A DNA stretch of 64,000 nucleotides from Flavobacteriales bacterium (GTDB lineage: Bacteria; Bacteroidota; Bacteroidia; Flavobacteriales_F; PHOS-HE28). The stretch is taken from assembly GCA_016704485.1 (NCBI GenBank), contig JADJAA010000002.1:1178001-1242000 (forward strand), given 5' to 3'. Every line of letters begins with the position of its first letter. Positions within the stretch are counted from its first letter, which is position 1. Below the pieces are notes generated by a model that made no database searches, was not told where the DNA came from, and worked only from the letters and a program-made list of their open reading frames with translations. This document shows, one piece after another, positions 61,374-64,000 of this stretch. The translations under genes were made by a program, and so were the position numbers.

Positions 61374-62320
61374 ATTGGAAGAAGATCGCATTCCGTACAC
61401 TTCTTGTCGGCTCTGTAACCCTGCTGTTCCTTGTACTGTTCGCCTATCCTTATTTCGCTATGCAGCGACCTGTAGGCAGTAAGAACTTGGTAGTGGAAGG
61501 ATGGATGCACCATGAAGGATTGATGGAAGCACGGGCCCTTTTTCTCACCGGTGGCTATGATCATATCTATGTTACCGGGACAATGCGGCCATTCGCGTAT
61601 TACTTGGAAGAAGGAAAGGAGATCCGGATCCTATTGAATGAACCGATCGAACATACGATCCTTGTCGGAGCCGCCGGATTACCCACAACGAAATGGTATG
61701 TGATCAGTGGTACGGATACGCTGCTCACCCAGCGTTCCACGAAAAACACCACCGATCATGAGATCGATGCTACGGGAAAGCGCTTGCGCGAGTTGCGATT
61801 CGTGACCACCTCAGCACAAACTGCAGCGCCCGGTGTTCCAATAGTCTTCATCGCAATGCTTGATGTTGATGGAACACCTGCTCACTCCATTGCACAAATT
61901 CAGTTGGTAGATAAAAATGGCATTACGACTTCCGGCTGGCCAACACATGCCGATGCAGGTCGAGCGGCATTGATCGAAGCAGGGATCTCTGCGGATAAGA
62001 TCACCGCTGTACCTACGATGCAGCATACGGGTGGCCGAACATTCGGATCTGGCAGGACGTTCATTGAATATGCCAAGAAGAACGGGATCGATGCATTTGA
62101 TATAGCAACGCTAGGTGTACATGCACGCCGCACATGGAAAGGATACGTCACCGCCAAAGAAACGGCTGAAGGAGTAGGAATTATTCCGCTCTACGACCCC
62201 TGGTGTAAACGCTGGACCTGGTGGACGAACCCTTACGGATGGTTCCAGATCGGTAAAGAAGTGGCAGCACTTCCGCACGTTCTTATTCAAGGCCAAGGCG
62301 GTGCTGCCGATCAGGAGTAG
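61370..62320 (+). CDS. SanA/YdcF-like (DUF218) membrane protein with inserted domain
   Basis: A 316-residue protein with one N-terminal membrane anchor (TLLVGSVTLLFLVLFAYPYF). The DUF218 core is split: LVVEGWMHHEGLMEARALFLTGGYDHIYVTGT (residues ~40-70) and, much later, RTFGSGRTFIEYAKKNGIDAFDIATLGVHARRTWKGY (~220-260). Between them about 110 residues form a beta-rich insert with a TDHEIDATGKRLRELRF stretch, resembling carbohydrate-binding modules. DUF218 proteins act in envelope metabolism. Inference: a periplasm-facing enzyme with a glycan-binding insert. The start overlaps the TPR gene. Confidence 0.75.
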   Translation: MNWKKIAFRTLLVGSVTLLFLVLFAYPYFAMQRPVGSKNLVVEGWMHHEGLMEARALFLTGGYDHIYVTGTMRPFAYYLEEGKEIRILLNEPIEHTILVGAAGLPTTKWYVISGTDTLLTQRSTKNTTDHEIDATGKRLRELRFVTTSAQTAAPGVPIVFIAMLDVDGTPAHSIAQIQLVDKNGITTSGWPTHADAGRAALIEAGISADKITAVPTMQHTGGRTFGSGRTFIEYAKKNGIDAFDIATLGVHARRTWKGYVTAKETAEGVGIIPLYDPWCKRWTWWTNPYGWFQIGKEVAALPHVLIQGQGGAADQE

Positions 62321-62366
62321 GCCGGAAAAGGAGCATACCTCATTCACGTTTCATCTATTCAACCAT

Positions 62367-62375
62367 TACCTTTCG
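62367..62375 (+). promoter_or_regulatory. -7 box of the DinB-family gene
   Basis: TACCTTTCG, 2 bases before the ATG at 62378, implying a near-leaderless mRNA. Confidence 0.4.
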
Positions 62376-62377
62376 GC

Positions 62378-62896
62378 ATGCAACACGTACAATCGCCAAG
62401 CGAAACGGAATACGCGCCATTCTTTGGTCGGTACATCGATCGCGTAACGGATCAAGACATCGTTTCCGCCCTTCGTTCAAGTCATGAAGTACTACTTGCA
62501 CTTTTGCGAACCTTTCCTGAAGCCAAGGGAGGCCACCGCTATGCTGAAGGAAAGTGGAGCGTAAAAGAGGTGATCCAACACATTACGGATACCGAACGGA
62601 TCATGAGCTACCGCGCACTTCGGTTCGCACGTAAGGACGCAACAGCGTTACCAGGTTTCGAAGAAGATGACTACGCCGCAAGTTCGAACGCAGACCGCCG
62701 CAGCTTAGCCGACCTGATTACAGAATTCGAAGTGGTAAGGACGAGTACCATATTGTTATTCGAAAGCTTCAACGACGAAATGCTAAAGGCCCAAGGCACC
62801 GCGAACGGCAAAGCAATGAGCGTAAGAGCGATCGGTTACATGATCGCTGGGCATGGACTACATCACGGGCAGGTGTTGGAGGAACGTTATGGATGA
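62378..62896 (+). CDS. DinB-family protein
   Basis: A 172-residue four-helix protein of the DinB/YfiT metal-binding superfamily. Visible markers are GKWSVKEVIQHITDTERIMSYRALRFAR (a His and acidic residues) and the C-terminal GYMIAGHGLHHGQVLEERYG with the HxxxH metal pair. Members bind Ni or Zn and often act as thiol-dependent S-transferases; the substrate here is unknown. Single gene. Confidence 0.88.
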   Translation: MQHVQSPSETEYAPFFGRYIDRVTDQDIVSALRSSHEVLLALLRTFPEAKGGHRYAEGKWSVKEVIQHITDTERIMSYRALRFARKDATALPGFEEDDYAASSNADRRSLADLITEFEVVRTSTILLFESFNDEMLKAQGTANGKAMSVRAIGYMIAGHGLHHGQVLEERYG

Positions 62897-63016
62897 ATGC
62901 TTGTACATTGTACCGGGTCTAAGCAGACTGCATCAACTAACTAACAATGAAAAAGTTTGCAGTTGGCAGTTAACAGTCCCGATAATTTTCGCTTTGCCTG
63001 AAAATGTACTTCGTGA

Positions 63017-63066
63017 AGCATACTCAGTACCAGTTACCCAATACCAACTACAACAACCAATACCCC
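63017..63066. repeat. low-complexity ACTCAGTACCAGTTACC words
   Basis: Degenerate TACCAGTTACCCAATACC-type words in the gap between the DinB and Mpo1-like genes, of the same family as 41537-41612 and 42973-43052. Confidence 0.5.
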
Positions 63067-63074
63067 TCTCACTA

Positions 63075-63114
63075 TCCGCGTTGATCTTTACTTTCAGCGT
63101 CATCAGCGTTCCAT
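63075..63114. repeat. dispersed GGAACGCTGATGACGC repeat, copy 2 (inverted)
   Basis: The complement of the copy at 52410-52450: TCCGCGTTGATC, a variable A/T stretch, then GCGTCATCAGCGTTCC. It lies just before the Mpo1-like gene. Confidence 0.6.
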
Positions 63115-63126
63115 TCACCTCACAAA

Positions 63127-63600
63127 ATGCCCAAACGCACCATCCAACAGTGGTTCGACGCTTACGGCGTTAGTCACCAGAACAGCACGAACAAAGCCAT
63201 CCATTGGATCTGTGTTCCGGTGATCTATTTCTGCGTGGTCGGTTTTCTTTGGAGCATTCCGGTGCCTGATCTACCTCCCCTGTTCACGCCGCATTTATGG
63301 GCAAAAATTGCCGTTGGGCTGGTCTGTTTATTCTACTTACGACTGTCCTTTCCGATCATGCTCGGAATGGCACTATGGAGTATTGCGTGTCTTGCGGGTT
63401 GCGCTTGGCTCGATGCACATGCACCCTGGCCGCTATGGACGATCAGCTTAGTGCTCTTCATTGCTGCATGGATCGGTCAGTTCTACGGTCATAAGATCGA
63501 AGGAGCAAAACCCAGCTTTTTGGAAGACCTGCAATTCTTGATGATCGGTCCAGCTTGGTTGATGGGATCTATTTTTCGGAGATTCGGCTTAGGGTATTAG
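63127..63600 (+). CDS. DUF962 / Mpo1-like membrane protein
   Basis: A 157-residue protein with about four membrane helices and the DUF962 signature FDAYGVSHQNSTNKAIHWICVPVIYF (His and Asn residues at the N terminus), then FYGHKIEGAKPSFLEDLQFLMIGPAWLM. The yeast homologue Mpo1 is a 2-hydroxy fatty acid dioxygenase; bacterial members are mostly uncharacterised but may act on membrane lipids. Single gene. Confidence 0.9.
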   Translation: MPKRTIQQWFDAYGVSHQNSTNKAIHWICVPVIYFCVVGFLWSIPVPDLPPLFTPHLWAKIAVGLVCLFYLRLSFPIMLGMALWSIACLAGCAWLDAHAPWPLWTISLVLFIAAWIGQFYGHKIEGAKPSFLEDLQFLMIGPAWLMGSIFRRFGLGY

Positions 63601-63653
63601 GAGCACTACGTGGATCACCAATACACGAGCACCATAGCTTCACATTTTATGCA

Positions 63654-64000
63654 ATGACAGTAAAACCTAAACCGATCGACCTGGTTAATGTGACCATGTA
63701 TGTCTATTGCGTGCTCCTGTTCAGCTACGTCGCATACAGAGCCTTCAGCCTCTCCTTCACATTCGATGAAATAACCACTTCCCAAATTGTGAATGGTGAC
63801 GAATGGTCTGATTTTGGTCTTGCTGCGAACAATCATTTTCTGAATGTGCTTCTAATAAAAGCAAGTCTGTTTTTTTTCAGACCCTCCGAACTGGTCTATC
63901 GTTTGCCGAATGTTCTTGGCTTCATTCTGTACCTAGTGTATGCCGTTAAACTCGGGAGACTTCTAAAACCTTCGGCTCCGTATATCCCGCTGTTATTGTT
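63654..64000 (+). CDS. GT39-like membrane glycosyltransferase (cut by window end)
   Basis: An open frame from ATG at 63654 runs off the window (115 residues visible). It has a membrane helix (MYVYCVLLFSYVAYRAFSL), then SLSFTFDEITTSQIVN with the acidic Asp-Glu of GT39/ArnT-type enzymes, an extracytoplasmic loop (DFGLAANNHFLNVLLIKASLFFF), and RPSELVYRLPNVLGFILYLVYAVKL. This layout fits dolichyl- or polyprenyl-phosphate-sugar-dependent glycosyltransferases that modify lipid A or surface proteins. The C-terminal part is not available. Confidence 0.7.
   Translation, partial: MTVKPKPIDLVNVTMYVYCVLLFSYVAYRAFSLSFTFDEITTSQIVNGDEWSDFGLAANNHFLNVLLIKASLFFFRPSELVYRLPNVLGFILYLVYAVKLGRLLKPSAPYIPLLL

Noticed and set aside
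62933..63118. 61-codon minus-strand frame
   Set aside because: It is the inverted copy of the same repeat plus low-complexity words, with no protein features.
1..64000. CRISPR arrays, rRNA or tRNA genes
   Set aside because: No regularly spaced repeats and no cloverleaf or rRNA-like stretches were recognised by eye; a dedicated tRNA scan could still find one.

Overview
The window comes from a member of the Bacteroidota, probably Flavobacteriales-like. Supporting signs are the DUF2141, DUF4294, DUF4412, DUF4126, TIGR02757 and BatA-domain genes, a secreted subtilase with a type IX secretion (T9SS) C-terminal sorting tail, a Bacteroidota-style PyrC, and a recurrent TAnnTTTG/TAnnTTCG promoter box 5-50 bases before many starts. 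It is chromosomal and mostly housekeeping, with two accessory patches. No rRNA, tRNA or CRISPR array was recognised.

Layout. 0.1-3.5 kb: FAH-family hydrolase, then Kdo genes: kdsA, a transaldolase fused to a KdsD-like CBS pair, and a KdsC-like HAD phosphatase. 3.6-8.1 kb (minus): mnmA, a lipoprotein, the subtilase and aat, tightly packed, then DUF2141. 8.1-13.1 kb: MORN-like repeat protein, a second (ordinary) transaldolase, tsaC, nnrD/E and an outer-membrane protein with a clear terminator. 13.5-20.4 kb: pcm diverges from a plus-strand run (Gfo/Idh oxidoreductase, lipoprotein, polyprenyl sugar transferase, 3-hydroxyacyl-CoA dehydrogenase, GNAT, DUF4126, FkbM methyltransferase). 20.4-23.9 kb (minus): DUF4294, accC, sucC. 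24.1-30.2 kb: MscS channel, LolD-like ATPase, a frameshifted delta-60 repeat protein, SGNH hydrolase.

30.2-34.4 kb is an AT-richer accessory patch: the first part of one MBOAT acyltransferase, an almost complete but decayed second MBOAT on the opposite strand, a STELLO-type glycosyltransferase with an uncharacterised partner, and an IS5-family element with recognisable ends. 34.7-45.4 kb returns to core genes (DUF4412, TIGR02757, BatA, pyrC-like; ruvX-def-TPR-thioredoxin on minus; dapD, CNNM/CBS exporter, GT9). 45.5-50.6 kb is a small defence island: two unknown genes, a HEPN/AbiU2-like gene 3 bases behind a single-chain type IIL restriction-modification enzyme, and a DUF433/DUF5615 toxin-antitoxin pair. 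50.9-64 kb: cca, a pRiA4b ORF-3-like gene with miaA, a SpoIIE phosphatase with a redoxin membrane protein, ferredoxin-like protein, S9 peptidase, DEAD-box helicase, TPR protein, SanA-like protein, DinB, Mpo1-like, and a GT39-like gene cut by the window end.

The most interesting candidate is the transaldolase-CBS fusion. It occupies the place of arabinose-5-phosphate isomerase (KdsD), keeps the KdsD-type CBS pair, and has an altered active site, suggesting an alternative or regulated route to arabinose 5-phosphate for Kdo. Intergenic DNA also carries several short palindromic or word-like repeat families.
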